A DNA stretch of 64,000 nucleotides from an uncultured Bacteroidales bacterium (GCA_944323805.1 CALUTW010000007.1:1-64000); one strand, 5' to 3'; counted from the first letter of the stretch, positions 27,122 through 37,415 are shown. Made by a program: numbers and translations. Notes: generated from the letters alone by a model not told the origin.

Positions 27122-27781
27122 ATGATTACTTTCGGTTTCAGGAACAGGATGAGCGGCATTTTCAGGGCCGCAGCCGCCATCATACTCGGTGCGGTCATGG
27201 TAGCCATGCCGGATTCGTCGCTTGAGGTACTTGTGCAGATTCTTGCTGCGATGCTCATAGCATCCGGGCTCGTGTCCGTTGCCTATGGCATAGCCAACAG
27301 GGCCAGCGGAGGCCTCGGGCTCATGATATTCAACTCCGTTGTGGATATTCTTCTCGGCATACTGATATTCTGTTTCCCGGCATTTGTCGCAAGCTTCATC
27401 ATAATCGTACTGGGGATAGTGCTGCTCGCTCTCGGCCTCATGCAGATTTTCGTTCTCGTGAGCGCCGGCAGCTTTGTGAGGATGGGGGTCCTCGCATTCG
27501 TATTCCCGGCATTGAGTGTGCTCGGCGGCCTGCTGCTGGTGTTCGAGCCGTTCGGCATAGCCTCTGCGATAACCCTCGTGGCGGGCATAGCGCTGTTCAT
27601 CTACGGGGTATCGGAGCTGATTGCGTCATGGAAGATGCGCAAGGCCATGAAGGAGTACGAGATCCGGTTCAGTCCTGAAGCTGGAAGGAAGCCGGATGTC
27701 CGTGAGCCGGACATTGAAGTGAGGGACGTGGAATATGAAAAGGTAGATGATACCGAAGGAGACAGTAGACAGGATAATTGA
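27122..27781 (+). CDS. DUF308 (HdeD-like) membrane protein
   Basis: A 219-residue integral membrane protein. At least five hydrophobic segments lie between residues 10 and 180, with short polar turns, in pairs as DUF308/HdeD proteins have. A charged cytoplasmic tail follows (EIRFSPEAGRKPDV and on). HdeD in E. coli is linked to acid resistance; the role here is unknown. Its last 35 bases overlap the start of dnaG in another frame, so the two genes are probably translated from the same message. A DUF308 gene ahead of dnaG is not a standard arrangement that I know. Confidence 0.8.
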   Translation: MITFGFRNRMSGIFRAAAAIILGAVMVAMPDSSLEVLVQILAAMLIASGLVSVAYGIANRASGGLGLMIFNSVVDILLGILIFCFPAFVASFIIIVLGIVLLALGLMQIFVLVSAGSFVRMGVLAFVFPALSVLGGLLLVFEPFGIASAITLVAGIALFIYGVSELIASWKMRKAMKEYEIRFSPEAGRKPDVREPDIEVRDVEYEKVDDTEGDSRQDN

Positions 27782-29759
27782 TGCGGCTCGCATAGAGGAT
27801 GTCGTCGGTGATTTCGTCTCCCTTAAGAGAAGGGGGGCGAATTTTGTCGCATGCTGTCCATTCCACAACGAGAAGACCCCGTCTTTCTATGTGTCCCCGG
27901 CCAAAGGCATATTCAAATGCTTCGGATGCGGCAAGTCGGGAACGGCTGTCGGATTCGTGATGGAGCATGAGAGCCTTTCATATGCCGACGCCCTGCGTTT
28001 CCTGGCAAGGAAGTACGGCATAGAGGTGGTTGAAAAGGAGGAGTCAGCCGAAGATATCGCCCTCAGGCAGAGGAATGAGAGCCTGCTGCTCGTATCTGAG
28101 TTCGCGGCCGGGTTCTTCAAGGATGCCCTCAGGACAGATGAAGGGCGGGCCATAGGCTATGCGTATTTCAGGTCGAGGGGGCTGGAGGATGCGACCATAG
28201 AGAAGTTCGGGCTCGGCTGGGCTCCAGTCAGCAGGCATGCACTTGCAGATGCCGCAAAGGCTGCAGGCTACAAGGAAGAGTATCTCTTGGATACTGGCCT
28301 TTGTGTCAGGAGGGACGACGGCCATCTGTCCGACAGGTTCTTTGACAGGGTAATCTTCCCTATACATTCCGTGACGGGGCGGCCGATAGCATTCGGAGGC
28401 AGGACACTCAGGACGGACAAGACAATAGCCAAATATGTCAATTCGCCCGAGACCGAGATATATGTCAAGAGCAGGTCCCTGTACGGGATATGGTTCGCAA
28501 AGAACGAGATAGCCAGACAGGACAGGTGCTATCTGGTCGAAGGCTACCTCGATGTGATATCGATGCATCAGCTCGGCATTACCAATGTCGTGGCATCGAG
28601 CGGCACATCTCTGACAGTGGAGCAGGTAAGGCTCCTAAAGAGATTTACAGATAATGTCACGATAATATATGACGGGGATTCCGCCGGGATACATGCTGCC
28701 TTGAGAGGGATAGGGATTGTGCTGAAGGAGGGGCTCAATGTCAAGGTGGTGCTTCTTCCTGACGGGGATGACCCGGATTCATATTCGAGAAAGCATACTC
28801 TCGATGAGGTAACGGATTTCATCTCGTCCCATGAGCAGGATTTCATCGAGTTCAAGTCGGACATCCTGCTTGGCGAGGCCGGTTCCGACCCTCTGAAACG
28901 GGCCAACCTCATCAATGATGTCGCTGATACGATTGCACTTATCCCGGATGCCGTAAAGCGTTCCGTATATGTGGATGTGTGCAGTGCAAAGTTCAATATC
29001 GAGGCTCAGATTCTCTTCGGGCGCATAAGCTCGACAAGAGGGGAGATGCTCGCCGAGGAGAAGAAGCAGCATGAGCTGAGGAGACGGCGGGATGCCTCTG
29101 CGGAACATCCGGAGCCGGAGTCGGGTCCCGGACTGTCGGCCGGAGAGCCGGTGGCCGGTGCCGGTGTCGAGCCGCCGTCCGCTCCGGAAGGACTTTCCCT
29201 TGATGATGCGGTCCTTGCCCCGTGTGAGAAGGAACTGCTTGAATTCATCGTGGAGTACGGGGATGAACCGCTGAAATTCGACCAGGATTCCGAATTCTAT
29301 TCCCCAGGCGGGGAGCCGGTGTCCGTGGCGGAATTCATCGGGTCGGCGATGGATTATGACGAGATCTGCTTTGCCAACCGGATATACAGGAAAGTATATG
29401 ATGAGTATTTCCTGTATTATGACGAAGGGCTTACCCAGGAGCAGATCAGGAACAGGCTTCTGAACAGCGATGACAGGGAAGTGGCTGCAGTGACTGCGGA
29501 CATACTTGTCGACAAGTATGTCATCACTGTGGAGAATTACAGGAATTCGATGACTTCCAGGTCCACCATGCTCGTGATATATGTCCCGAAGTCAGTGCTG
29601 GCATATAAGGCCAGGCGGGTGGAGGAAATGCTGAAGAAGTATTCATCGATGCTGGAGACTGCATCTGAGGATGTCCAGGGGCAGATGGACCTGCTGGAGA
29701 AGATAGATGCACTCAACAGGACCAGGAACAAGATCAGCAGGAAGCTCGGCAGGGTATAG
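27747..29759 (+). CDS. dnaG: DNA primase
   Basis: Makes RNA primers for replication. The product is 670 residues. The N-terminal zinc-binding module is clear: CCPFHNEKTPSF and CFGCGKSG in the CHC2 pattern (residues 35-70). The catalytic TOPRIM core follows, with LVEGYLDVISMHQLGI and YDGDSAGIHAA. The C-terminal region, which would bind DnaB helicase, contains a Pro/Gly/Glu-rich insert near residues 440-480. The start MIPKETVDRIIDAARIEDVV is typical of DnaG. It overlaps the DUF308 gene by 35 bases and is followed by metG 29 bases later. Confidence 0.97.
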   Translation: MIPKETVDRIIDAARIEDVVGDFVSLKRRGANFVACCPFHNEKTPSFYVSPAKGIFKCFGCGKSGTAVGFVMEHESLSYADALRFLARKYGIEVVEKEESAEDIALRQRNESLLLVSEFAAGFFKDALRTDEGRAIGYAYFRSRGLEDATIEKFGLGWAPVSRHALADAAKAAGYKEEYLLDTGLCVRRDDGHLSDRFFDRVIFPIHSVTGRPIAFGGRTLRTDKTIAKYVNSPETEIYVKSRSLYGIWFAKNEIARQDRCYLVEGYLDVISMHQLGITNVVASSGTSLTVEQVRLLKRFTDNVTIIYDGDSAGIHAALRGIGIVLKEGLNVKVVLLPDGDDPDSYSRKHTLDEVTDFISSHEQDFIEFKSDILLGEAGSDPLKRANLINDVADTIALIPDAVKRSVYVDVCSAKFNIEAQILFGRISSTRGEMLAEEKKQHELRRRRDASAEHPEPESGPGLSAGEPVAGAGVEPPSAPEGLSLDDAVLAPCEKELLEFIVEYGDEPLKFDQDSEFYSPGGEPVSVAEFIGSAMDYDEICFANRIYRKVYDEYFLYYDEGLTQEQIRNRLLNSDDREVAAVTADILVDKYVITVENYRNSMTSRSTMLVIYVPKSVLAYKARRVEEMLKKYSSMLETASEDVQGQMDLLEKIDALNRTRNKISRKLGRV

Positions 29760-29788
29760 GACCCGGCCGTTTTATGGATTGGAAATAA

Positions 29789-32005
29789 ATGTCAAAGGAT
29801 ATGAAAGAGAATTACAAAAGAACGCTTGTCACATGTGCGTTGCCGTATGCCAACGGACCGGTACATGTCGGACATCTTGCAGGAGTGTATGTCCCTGCCG
29901 ATATCTATGTCAGGTATCTGAGGATGAGGGGAGAGGACGTGCTCTTCATCTGCGGCTCGGATGAGCACGGGGTGCCTATAACCATCAAGGCCAGGAAGGA
30001 GGGATGCTCTTCCCAGGATATAGTCGACAGGTATCATAAGATAATAAAGGATTCATTTGCCGGGCTCGGGATCAACTTCGACATCTATTCGAGGACAACC
30101 TCATCCATACATGAAAAGACTGCATCTGAATTTTTCCGCAGGCTGTATGACGAGGGGAAGTTCATAGAGAAGGAAAGCGAACAGTACTATGATACCGAGG
30201 CAAAGACATTCCTTGCCGACAGGTACATTACGGGAACATGCCCGAAATGCGGATATGAGAAAGCGTACGGGGACCAGTGCGAGAAATGCGGAAGCACTCT
30301 CAGTCCTGACGAGCTCGTAAACCCGAAATCCGCCCTCAGCGGCAGCGAACCGGTAAAGCGGAAGACTCGCCACTGGTATCTTCCTCTGGACAGGTATGAA
30401 CCATGGCTGAGGGAATGGATACTTGAAGGCCATAAGGAATGGAAGACAAATGTCTACGGGCAGTGCAAGTCATGGATAGACGGAGGCCTGCAGCCGAGGG
30501 CCGTAAGCCGCGACCTTGACTGGGGTGTCCCTGTACCTGTCGAGGGTGCAGAGGGAAAAGTGCTGTATGTATGGTTCGATGCCCCGATAGGATATATCTC
30601 CAATACCAAGGAGCTGCTCCCGGAAAGCTGGGAGAAATGGTGGAAGTCGGACGATACAAGGCTTGTGCACTTCATCGGGAAAGACAACATAGTGTTCCAT
30701 TGCATAGTCTTCCCTTCGATGCTGAAGGCATACGGGGACTATATCCTTCCGGACAACGTCCCTGCCAACGAGTTCCTCAATCTTGAAGGGGACAAGATCT
30801 CCACCTCGAGGAACTGGGCAATCTGGCTTCAGGAATATCTCAAGGAATTTCCAGGACAGGAGGATGTCCTGAGATACGTGCTTTGTGCCAATGCCCCTGA
30901 GACAAAGGACAATGATTTCACATGGAGGGATTTCCAGGCCAGGAACAATAATGAGCTTGTGGCTATCCTCGGCAATTTCGTCAACCGTGCCGTGGTCCTG
31001 ACCCACAAGTATTTCGGTGGAATGGTGCCGGCAGACAAGAAGTCCGAACCTGTGGACGGGGAGACATTGTCGCAGATTCCTGCAATGAAGGCCGCAATCG
31101 AGCATAACCTGGAGAACTACAGGTTCCGCGAGGCGCTCAAGGAAGCGATGAACATGGCGCGTCTCGGCAACAAGTATCTGACGGATACCGAACCATGGAA
31201 AGTCGCGAAGACAGATATGGACAGGACAGCGTCAATCCTGAACGTGGCTCTGCAGATATGTGCAGACCTCTCGATTGCATTCGAGCCGTTCCTGCCGTTC
31301 TCTGCAGGGAAGCTCAGGGAGATTCTCAACGTAGGCCTTATTGCCGGGACCGACCACAGGGCCGGGGAAGGAGCCCCTACTGTCAATTTCTTCAGGGAGG
31401 GCGAAAGTGCCGCACTCCACACGTTCTCTGCCCCGAATCCTGATGTCCCTGCAGGAGCAGGCAGGCCGGAAGAGGACCGTCCGGTAGTGCTTACATGGAA
31501 TCTCCTCGGTGTGCCTGGACTTCTTCCGGAAGGACATCAGCTTGCCGCTCCGGAGCTTCTGTTCTCGAAGATCGAGGATTCCGTGGTTGAGGCCCAGATG
31601 GCAAAGCTCGAAGCGATAAGGAAAGCGAACGAGGCCGCCAAGGCGGAGGAGGCCGCACACCATGTCGCTCCGCAGAAGGCGGAATGCTCGTTCGAGGATT
31701 TCGAGAAGATGGATATCCGCACTGCTACGGTACTTGAGGCTGAAAGGGTGCCGAAGACGGACAAGCTCCTGAAGCTGACAATCGATACCGGTATCGACAA
31801 GCGTGTGATAGTGTCCGGGATTGCAGAATACTATACGCCTGAGCAGATGACAGGACGCCAGATATGTATCCTTGCCAATCTTGCTCCGCGCAAGATAAGG
31901 GGTATAGAATCAAAGGGAATGATTCTCATGGCGCGTCAGGGCGACGGGAAGATGCGGTTCATCACTCCGGAGGAGATACTTTCCAACGGAGCCGAAATAG
32001 GTTGA
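29789..32005 (+). CDS. metG: Methionyl-tRNA synthetase
   Basis: Charges tRNA-Met; 738 residues. The class I signature HVGHL occurs in [18 protein letters not shown], and the second appears as KISTS, the variant seen in the longer MetRS type with a C-terminal extension, instead of canonical KMSKS. A zinc knuckle is visible as [17 protein letters not shown]. The C-terminus has the tRNA-binding EMAP-like domain, starting at [20 protein letters not shown]. The linker before it is Ala/Glu-rich. It lies 29 bases after dnaG and 4 bases before murB, so a replication, translation and cell-wall run is co-oriented. Confidence 0.97.
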   Translation: MSKDMKENYKRTLVTCALPYANGPVHVGHLAGVYVPADIYVRYLRMRGEDVLFICGSDEHGVPITIKARKEGCSSQDIVDRYHKIIKDSFAGLGINFDIYSRTTSSIHEKTASEFFRRLYDEGKFIEKESEQYYDTEAKTFLADRYITGTCPKCGYEKAYGDQCEKCGSTLSPDELVNPKSALSGSEPVKRKTRHWYLPLDRYEPWLREWILEGHKEWKTNVYGQCKSWIDGGLQPRAVSRDLDWGVPVPVEGAEGKVLYVWFDAPIGYISNTKELLPESWEKWWKSDDTRLVHFIGKDNIVFHCIVFPSMLKAYGDYILPDNVPANEFLNLEGDKISTSRNWAIWLQEYLKEFPGQEDVLRYVLCANAPETKDNDFTWRDFQARNNNELVAILGNFVNRAVVLTHKYFGGMVPADKKSEPVDGETLSQIPAMKAAIEHNLENYRFREALKEAMNMARLGNKYLTDTEPWKVAKTDMDRTASILNVALQICADLSIAFEPFLPFSAGKLREILNVGLIAGTDHRAGEGAPTVNFFREGESAALHTFSAPNPDVPAGAGRPEEDRPVVLTWNLLGVPGLLPEGHQLAAPELLFSKIEDSVVEAQMAKLEAIRKANEAAKAEEAAHHVAPQKAECSFEDFEKMDIRTATVLEAERVPKTDKLLKLTIDTGIDKRVIVSGIAEYYTPEQMTGRQICILANLAPRKIRGIESKGMILMARQGDGKMRFITPEEILSNGAEIG

Positions 32006-32009
32006 CACT

Positions 32010-33134
32010 ATGCAGATATTTCATGACAGGAGTCTCAGGGAATGGAACACATTCGGGATGAAGGTGTCGTGTTCATGCTTCGTGGAGTATTCCTCGGTCG
32101 AAGAACTGAAGGAACTGTGGCACGGGCTGCATGACTTCCCGAGTCCGTTCCTGCATATAGGCAGAGGGAGCAATATCCTGTTTACAAAGGATTTCCCCGG
32201 CACCATATTCCATTCAGGGATAAGGTTTATCGAGGTCATGCCGCATCCGGAAGCAGAGGCTGCTCCCATACCTGACCGGGAAACGGACGAAGTCCAGGTA
32301 GAGGTCGGGGCAGGCGTGACCTGGGATGATTTCTGCGGATGGTGTGCTGACAGGAATCTCTGGGGACCTGAGAACCTGTCCGGGATACCGGGAGAGACCG
32401 GTGCTGCTGCCGTACAGAATATCGGTGCATACGGAGTCGAGGCAAAGGACATCATCAGGTATGTGAAATGCCTGGACTGCGTTACCGGAAGCATGGTAAC
32501 ATTCAAGACATCCGAGTGCAGGTACGGATACAGGGAATCCATGTTCAAGACATCTGCCAAGGGCCGCTATATCGTCACTTCAGTCATATTTGCCCTTTCG
32601 CGCACATCCGGGCCCCGGCTGGACTATGGACATGTCCGGGAGGCAGTTGAAACTGCTGTGGCAGGGAAGGACGGCAGGCACGATGCAGAGGAATGCACCT
32701 GTGGAACGGATCGGCAGGCCTTGACCCCGGCTCTTGTAAGGGATGTGATATTGTCGGTCAGGGATTCAAAGCTTCCCGATCCGGCTGTCATCGGAAGTGC
32801 CGGCAGCTTCTTCAAGAATCCCGTAGTGCCGAGGTCGGACTATGAACGGATTGCCTCCATTGCAAGGATTGAGCACGGGGAAGATTTCGTTGTCCCGCAT
32901 TACGATGCCGGCTCGGGGTTCATAAAGGTCCCGGCAGCGTGGCTGATAGAGCAGTGCGGATGGAAGGGGCACATTGAAGGGAATGCCGGAGTATACGGGA
33001 AACAGCCTCTTGTGTTGACCAATGCCACAGGAAACGCCTCTCCAGATGAGATTATAGCCCTTGAGAACAGGATAGCGGATTCTGTCATGAGAAAGTTCGG
33101 GATTGCTCTGTCCCCGGAGGTGGAGCATGTCTGA
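32010..33134 (+). CDS. murB: UDP-N-acetylenolpyruvoylglucosamine reductase
   Basis: Reduces the enolpyruvyl product of MurA to UDP-N-acetylmuramate with NADPH and FAD. The product is 374 residues. The FAD-binding segment includes GRGSNILFTKDFPGTIFH; GIPGETGAAAVQNIGAYG and GSAGSFFKNPVV follow, the latter holding the Ser that donates the proton. It is a type I MurB by length. It starts 4 bases after metG and precedes murA by 56 bases, so the first two committed steps of peptidoglycan precursor synthesis are adjacent, in reverse pathway order. Confidence 0.96.
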   Translation: MQIFHDRSLREWNTFGMKVSCSCFVEYSSVEELKELWHGLHDFPSPFLHIGRGSNILFTKDFPGTIFHSGIRFIEVMPHPEAEAAPIPDRETDEVQVEVGAGVTWDDFCGWCADRNLWGPENLSGIPGETGAAAVQNIGAYGVEAKDIIRYVKCLDCVTGSMVTFKTSECRYGYRESMFKTSAKGRYIVTSVIFALSRTSGPRLDYGHVREAVETAVAGKDGRHDAEECTCGTDRQALTPALVRDVILSVRDSKLPDPAVIGSAGSFFKNPVVPRSDYERIASIARIEHGEDFVVPHYDAGSGFIKVPAAWLIEQCGWKGHIEGNAGVYGKQPLVLTNATGNASPDEIIALENRIADSVMRKFGIALSPEVEHV

Positions 33135-33190
33135 AACCATACCGGGAATGACCCGGACAGGAAGAATATTGTTGTTTTAGTTTGCTGCAG

Positions 33191-34504
33191 ATGAGTTCAT
33201 TCGTAATCGAAGGCGGACACAGGCTGAGCGGTGCCATCCGCCCCCAGGGAGCCAAGAATGAGGCTCTGGAAGTCATAAGTGCATGTCTGCTCACTTCAGA
33301 GGAAGTGACTATCTCGAATGTCCCAGAGATTCTTGATGTCAGGAATCTAATCCTTCTCCTTGAGGGGATGGGGGTCAAAGTGACAAGGCACGAAAAAGGG
33401 AAATATACATTCAAGGCGGACGATATAGACCTTGAATATGTGGAAAGCGAGGAATTTGTCCGCAAATGCGCCGCTCTCAGGGGGTCTGTCATGGTTGTAG
33501 GGCCTTTGCTTGCCCGTTTCGGCAGTGCATGGTTCCCCAAGCCGGGCGGAGACAAGATAGGCAGGAGGCGGGTGGACACCCATATCTCAGGAATGGTCAG
33601 CCTCGGTGCGGAGCTCAGCTATGACAGCGACAGGAAGGCCTTCTTCCTGCATGTGCCTGAAGGCCGACATCTGGAAGGCAGGTACATGCTTCTGGACGAG
33701 GCTTCGGTTACCGGTACGGCAAACATACTGATGGCGGCTGTCCTGGCGGAGGGTACAACAACGATATACAATGCGGCATGCGAGCCGTATATCCAGCAGC
33801 TTTGCTCCCTTCTGTCCGCAATGGGGGCAAAGATAAGCGGCAGGGGTTCCAATCTGCTGACAGTCGAAGGTGTCGCCGGCCTGCATGGTGCCGCGCATGT
33901 GATCCTTCCGGATATGATCGAGGTCGGGAGCTTCATCGGCATGGCGGCGATGAACAGCAGTTCCATCACTATCAAGGATGTGTCATATGGCGACCTGGGC
34001 ATCATCCCGGACTCGTTCCGCCGGCTCGGGATCAATCTCGAGCAGAGAGGAGACGACATATTCGTCCCGGAACAGGACAGCTATGTGATAGAATCCTTTC
34101 TGGACGGATCCATAATGACGATTGCCGATGCCCCGTGGCCAGGGCTTACACCGGACCTCCTGAGTGTAATGCTGGTTGTCGCCACGCAATGCAGGGGAAG
34201 TGTGCTGATACATCAGAAAATGTTCGAGAGCAGGCTGTTCTTCGTGGACAGGCTGATTGACATGGGGGCCCAGATAATACTCTGTGATCCGCACAGGGCT
34301 GTTGTCATAGGGCATGACCACAAGTTCCAGCTGAAGGCGAACAATATGCTTTCCCCGGATATCAGGGCCGGAATCGCACTTCTCATAGCGGCAATGTCCG
34401 CTTCAGGTACCAGTGTGATAGGGAATATAGAGCAGATTGACCGGGGATATGAGGATATCGACATCCGTCTGAATGCCCTGGGGGCATGCATCGCCCGTCA
34501 GTAG
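33191..34504 (+). CDS. murA: UDP-N-acetylglucosamine 1-carboxyvinyltransferase, Asp-type
   Basis: Adds enolpyruvate to UDP-GlcNAc, the first committed step of peptidoglycan synthesis. The product is 437 residues from the ATG at 33191; a TTG three codons upstream is possible but less likely. Lys22 and Asn23 of GAKN are present. The catalytic loop reads GGDKIGRRRVDTHISG, where E. coli has GGCTIGARPVD: the Cys115 equivalent is Asp121 (codon GAC at 33551-33553). Asp at this site is known to give natural fosfomycin resistance in other bacteria. The murA stop lies next to the end of the convergent O-methyltransferase gene, leaving one base between them. Confidence 0.95.
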   Translation: MSSFVIEGGHRLSGAIRPQGAKNEALEVISACLLTSEEVTISNVPEILDVRNLILLLEGMGVKVTRHEKGKYTFKADDIDLEYVESEEFVRKCAALRGSVMVVGPLLARFGSAWFPKPGGDKIGRRRVDTHISGMVSLGAELSYDSDRKAFFLHVPEGRHLEGRYMLLDEASVTGTANILMAAVLAEGTTTIYNAACEPYIQQLCSLLSAMGAKISGRGSNLLTVEGVAGLHGAAHVILPDMIEVGSFIGMAAMNSSSITIKDVSYGDLGIIPDSFRRLGINLEQRGDDIFVPEQDSYVIESFLDGSIMTIADAPWPGLTPDLLSVMLVVATQCRGSVLIHQKMFESRLFFVDRLIDMGAQIILCDPHRAVVIGHDHKFQLKANNMLSPDIRAGIALLIAAMSASGTSVIGNIEQIDRGYEDIDIRLNALGACIARQ

Positions 34505-34505
34505 G

Positions 34506-35156
34506 CTACAGTTTCCGGATGATATTGAGCCCGTCCCTTACAGGGAGAATCACAGATTCGACCCTTGCATCGTTTCTGACAATCTCGTTGAACCGGGCTA
34601 TGCCTTGTGTCTGCCTGTCCTGCGGAAGAGGGTCGAGACAGACCTTGCCGTCCCAGAGGACATTGTCTGCCAGTATGTATCCGCCCGGCTTCAGCATGTC
34701 GAAGACGAGACTGTAATATTCCGGATACTCCCTTTTGTTGGCATCCATGTATATGAGCCCGTACTGCTCTTCTCCCGCATCGATGCCTGCGGCCAGCCTT
34801 TTCAGTGTATCTTTCGCATCTCCGATGTGCAGAGAGACTTTTCCGGATACTCCGGCCATTTCAAGGCCTTCCGTTATGATGTCTTCAAGCTCATCGTTGA
34901 TTTCCAGCGTGTCAAGATGCCCGTTTTCAGGCAGTCCTCCGGCAATGCATACTGCCGAGTACCCTGTGAACGTACCGAGCTCCAGTGCCTTGGACGGGCT
35001 TATCATTCTGGTAAGCATCGTCAGGAAGCGGCCCTGGACCGCACCTGAAAGCATCCTGGCATGGTTTGTCCTTATGTTTGTCTGCCGTTCAATCCATGCA
35101 AGCGCATCCGTTTGCGCCGAGGAATGGTCCAGGATATATCTGTATAAAGCATCCAT
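34506..35156 (-). CDS. Class I SAM-dependent O-methyltransferase
   Basis: A 216-residue methyltransferase of the caffeoyl-CoA O-methyltransferase-like family. The start is MDALYRYILDHSS at 35156; a longer frame would run 24 residues into the M16 region. The SAM-binding motif I is ALELGTFTGYSAVCIA, and the family metal and SAM residues lie in YIDANKREYPEYYSLVFDMLKPGGYILADNVLW. The substrate is unknown; bacterial members methylate various catechols or other metabolites. It is co-directional with the M16 peptidase gene (23-base gap) and ends one base from murA. Confidence 0.88.
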   Translation of the reverse strand: MDALYRYILDHSSAQTDALAWIERQTNIRTNHARMLSGAVQGRFLTMLTRMISPSKALELGTFTGYSAVCIAGGLPENGHLDTLEINDELEDIITEGLEMAGVSGKVSLHIGDAKDTLKRLAAGIDAGEEQYGLIYMDANKREYPEYYSLVFDMLKPGGYILADNVLWDGKVCLDPLPQDRQTQGIARFNEIVRNDARVESVILPVRDGLNIIRKL

Positions 35157-35179
35157 TGTGTATAGATTAGTGCCGCATG

Positions 35180-36445
35180 TCAGATGAAAATCAGCCGTGA
35201 AAGGTTGTCCCTGCTGAAGAGCCGGCATGCCATTTCCTTTATCTCGGAGGCTGTGACAGCCTCGATTTCCCCGCGTATCCTGCAGTCGTCAGGAATCATC
35301 CCGTATGTGAGGAGGCTCTTGCCCATTGACAGGCACTGTGTCTCCCCGTTGTCAGAGCTTATGGCGAGCTGTCCGAGCAGTTGTTTCTTTGCGGCTTTCA
35401 GCCTGCTTTCATTCATCTCCCTGGCCTGCAGGCGGGTAATCTCCTTGTCTATTGCCTTGAAGCATCTGTCAAGGTTGTCCTTGTCGCATCCGAGACATAT
35501 GGCTACAATCCCGGTGTCTGCATATTGGGTATATGAACATTCCACCCCATAGACCCAGCCGTTCTTTTCCCTGAGCACTGAATTCAGGATGGAATTTGTT
35601 GCCGGGCCACCGAGGATATTGCACAGCAGGATGGTCGCTATCCTCTCTTTCTCTTCATACAGGGAAGGCGCGGTACCTCCGATTACGCAGTTTACCTGAT
35701 GGTTGCGTTTAGAGACTGTCTTGTCGAATCTTGTGGCGGCGGGACGGCAGCATTTCCTGGCATGGCTGCTTTCTGCAGGTGCAGGAGAGGAACAGGCCTC
35801 CGGTCCCGCACCGTCTCCCTGGCCGAAGAATTTCCCGGACAGCTTCAGGACAGTCTTTTCCATCTTTTCTTCCGGCAGGTCTGCGACTATCGTGAACGCC
35901 ATTTCTCCCGGGACGAACTTTTCCTTTACGAACCGTCTCAATTCTTCCGGACCTGTCTTTCTTACGGACGAGACGGTGCCGAGAATCGGTCCGGACAGCG
36001 GATGTCCGGCAAACAGCATTTCCTCGAACCTGTCATATACATCTTCCGAAGGGGAATCCTTGTACGAGTTTATCTCGTCTATGACCACGCCCTTCTCGGT
36101 CTCAATCTCTCCTGCCGGGAATACCGGGGATGTCGCCAGCTCGAACAGGAGGGATGCAGCCTTTGGCAGGTCTTCCTTCAGGACTGTCGCATGCAGTACA
36201 ATCTCTTCCTTTGTAGTGTATGCGTTGAGCTCTCCGCCCAACCTGTCGAGATACCCGTTGATGGTCCGGGCATTCTTCCTTTCTGTACCCTTGAAGAGGG
36301 TATGTTCCACAAGATGCGCTATCCCTGAGTGGTAGCCCTGCTCGTCACGCGTGCCGCATCTGATGCTCAGTGCGCAATATCCGACGGCAGATCCGCCTCT
36401 CCTGACAGCATATCTTATCCCGCAAGGTGCTTTACCGCATTTCAT
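35180..36445 (-). CDS. M16 family (insulinase-type) zinc peptidase
   Basis: A 421-residue M16 peptidase subunit. The inverted zinc motif HxxEH is visible as HLVEH in GIAHLVEHTLFKGT at about residue 42, with the downstream Glu in the ETEKGVVIDEIN motif. The insert at about residues 205-240 is a low-complexity Cys/Ala/Ser stretch, not typical of the family. There is no obvious signal peptide, although the family works in periplasm, cytoplasm or organelles. Its start overlaps the unknown secreted-protein gene by 14 bases, so the two are translationally coupled. Confidence 0.9.
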   Translation of the reverse strand: MKCGKAPCGIRYAVRRGGSAVGYCALSIRCGTRDEQGYHSGIAHLVEHTLFKGTERKNARTINGYLDRLGGELNAYTTKEEIVLHATVLKEDLPKAASLLFELATSPVFPAGEIETEKGVVIDEINSYKDSPSEDVYDRFEEMLFAGHPLSGPILGTVSSVRKTGPEELRRFVKEKFVPGEMAFTIVADLPEEKMEKTVLKLSGKFFGQGDGAGPEACSSPAPAESSHARKCCRPAATRFDKTVSKRNHQVNCVIGGTAPSLYEEKERIATILLCNILGGPATNSILNSVLREKNGWVYGVECSYTQYADTGIVAICLGCDKDNLDRCFKAIDKEITRLQAREMNESRLKAAKKQLLGQLAISSDNGETQCLSMGKSLLTYGMIPDDCRIRGEIEAVTASEIKEMACRLFSRDNLSRLIFI

Positions 36446-37295
36446 CCCGGAATCTGTCTGCAGTTATTCTCATTATGTCCTCGACCAGGAATCCCGGTCC
36501 GGTCTTCCGGTTGATGCGGTGCTTCCTGAAATAGAAAAGCTCGTGTGTCCCTGCATCTATAAGCATCTTATAGCAATACGATCCTGTGACAGGGTCCTGC
36601 GGATATACGGTATAGCTTACGAGGGTGTTTGGCACATTCTTCAGCATGAAGTCATCGGCCAGCTGGGTGTCGACGGCTGTTATCCCGCCGGTAAAGTACA
36701 CCCTTTCAATTTCCGGGGTGATTTCCTCGGACAGGTCCTCCCGCGCAAAGACGATTCTCATGTCGTCCGACTCCATTATGCCGGAACAGCGGGATGACAG
36801 GGAGGAATATGCATTGAGATCCCTGTCGAGCTCGTGCATCACATGTTCCTGGATGATGTCTATCAGTGCCGGGAGAAAGATGAATTCCCTTCCGGACGGA
36901 TATTTTGCGGCACGCACAGGAATGGATACGAGTTCAAGCATGTTCCCGATGCCCTTTTGGGCTTCCTTTCCTCCCTTTATCAGGGACAGCATCTCGATTC
37001 CCGGTTCGCTTTCTTTCCTGAACCTGCTTTTGAGGGGGATCAGGAAATAATAGTCGCTGCTCTCCTTGAGTTCATTGAATTCCGGAAGGGTGCAGAATTC
37101 GAACGGGGATATGGTCCATCTTGCGCGGATCTCTTCTTTGAGCGACGCATCGAAGAACTCGTTTCCTGACAGGACTATCCTGGTGGTCTTTTCGGGAAAA
37201 TCCTTTATCTTTTCATCCTTGGTCGTTATCTGTGCCTGCGCGGACATTATTGCAGGTATAAGGGCCGATATGGCCAGAAGTATGAATTTTCTCAT
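36432..37295 (-). CDS. Secreted protein of unknown function
   Basis: A 287-residue protein that I do not recognise. The start MRKFILLAISALIPAIMSAQAQ at 37295 gives a signal peptide; a longer frame adds 11 residues before it. The body has mixed alpha/beta character, with an FTGGITAVDTQLADDFMLKNVPNTLVSYTVYP segment resembling a globular beta domain. No catalytic motif stands out. Two isolated cysteines lie near FCTLPEF and SRCSGI. The 14-base overlap with the M16 peptidase gene suggests joint production, so it might be a substrate, inhibitor or partner. A leftward TAACTTTG lies about 90 bases upstream. Confidence 0.65.
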   Translation of the reverse strand: MRKFILLAISALIPAIMSAQAQITTKDEKIKDFPEKTTRIVLSGNEFFDASLKEEIRARWTISPFEFCTLPEFNELKESSDYYFLIPLKSRFRKESEPGIEMLSLIKGGKEAQKGIGNMLELVSIPVRAAKYPSGREFIFLPALIDIIQEHVMHELDRDLNAYSSLSSRCSGIMESDDMRIVFAREDLSEEITPEIERVYFTGGITAVDTQLADDFMLKNVPNTLVSYTVYPQDPVTGSYCYKMLIDAGTHELFYFRKHRINRKTGPGFLVEDIMRITADRFRDEMR

Positions 37296-37381
37296 CTCAA
37301 TACACGATATTCCAGGGTCTCCGGGCAAATGGAGATATGGCTGGAAAATAAAACAATAAGCTAACTTTCCTGAACGGGCAG

Positions 37382-37409
37382 CAAAGTTACAAAAATATGA
37401 TTAAATTTG
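37382..37409. promoter_or_regulatory. Divergent -7 elements ahead of dnaX and the secreted-protein gene
   Basis: CAAAGTTA (37382-37389), read leftward as TAACTTTG, fits TAnnTTTG for the leftward secreted-protein gene. TAAATTTG (37402-37409) fits for rightward dnaX. The dnaX element ends 7 bases before the ATG at 37416, so its message could start at or near the start codon. No TTTG at the standard upstream spacing was seen for either. Confidence 0.45.
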
Positions 37410-37415
37410 TCGGTT

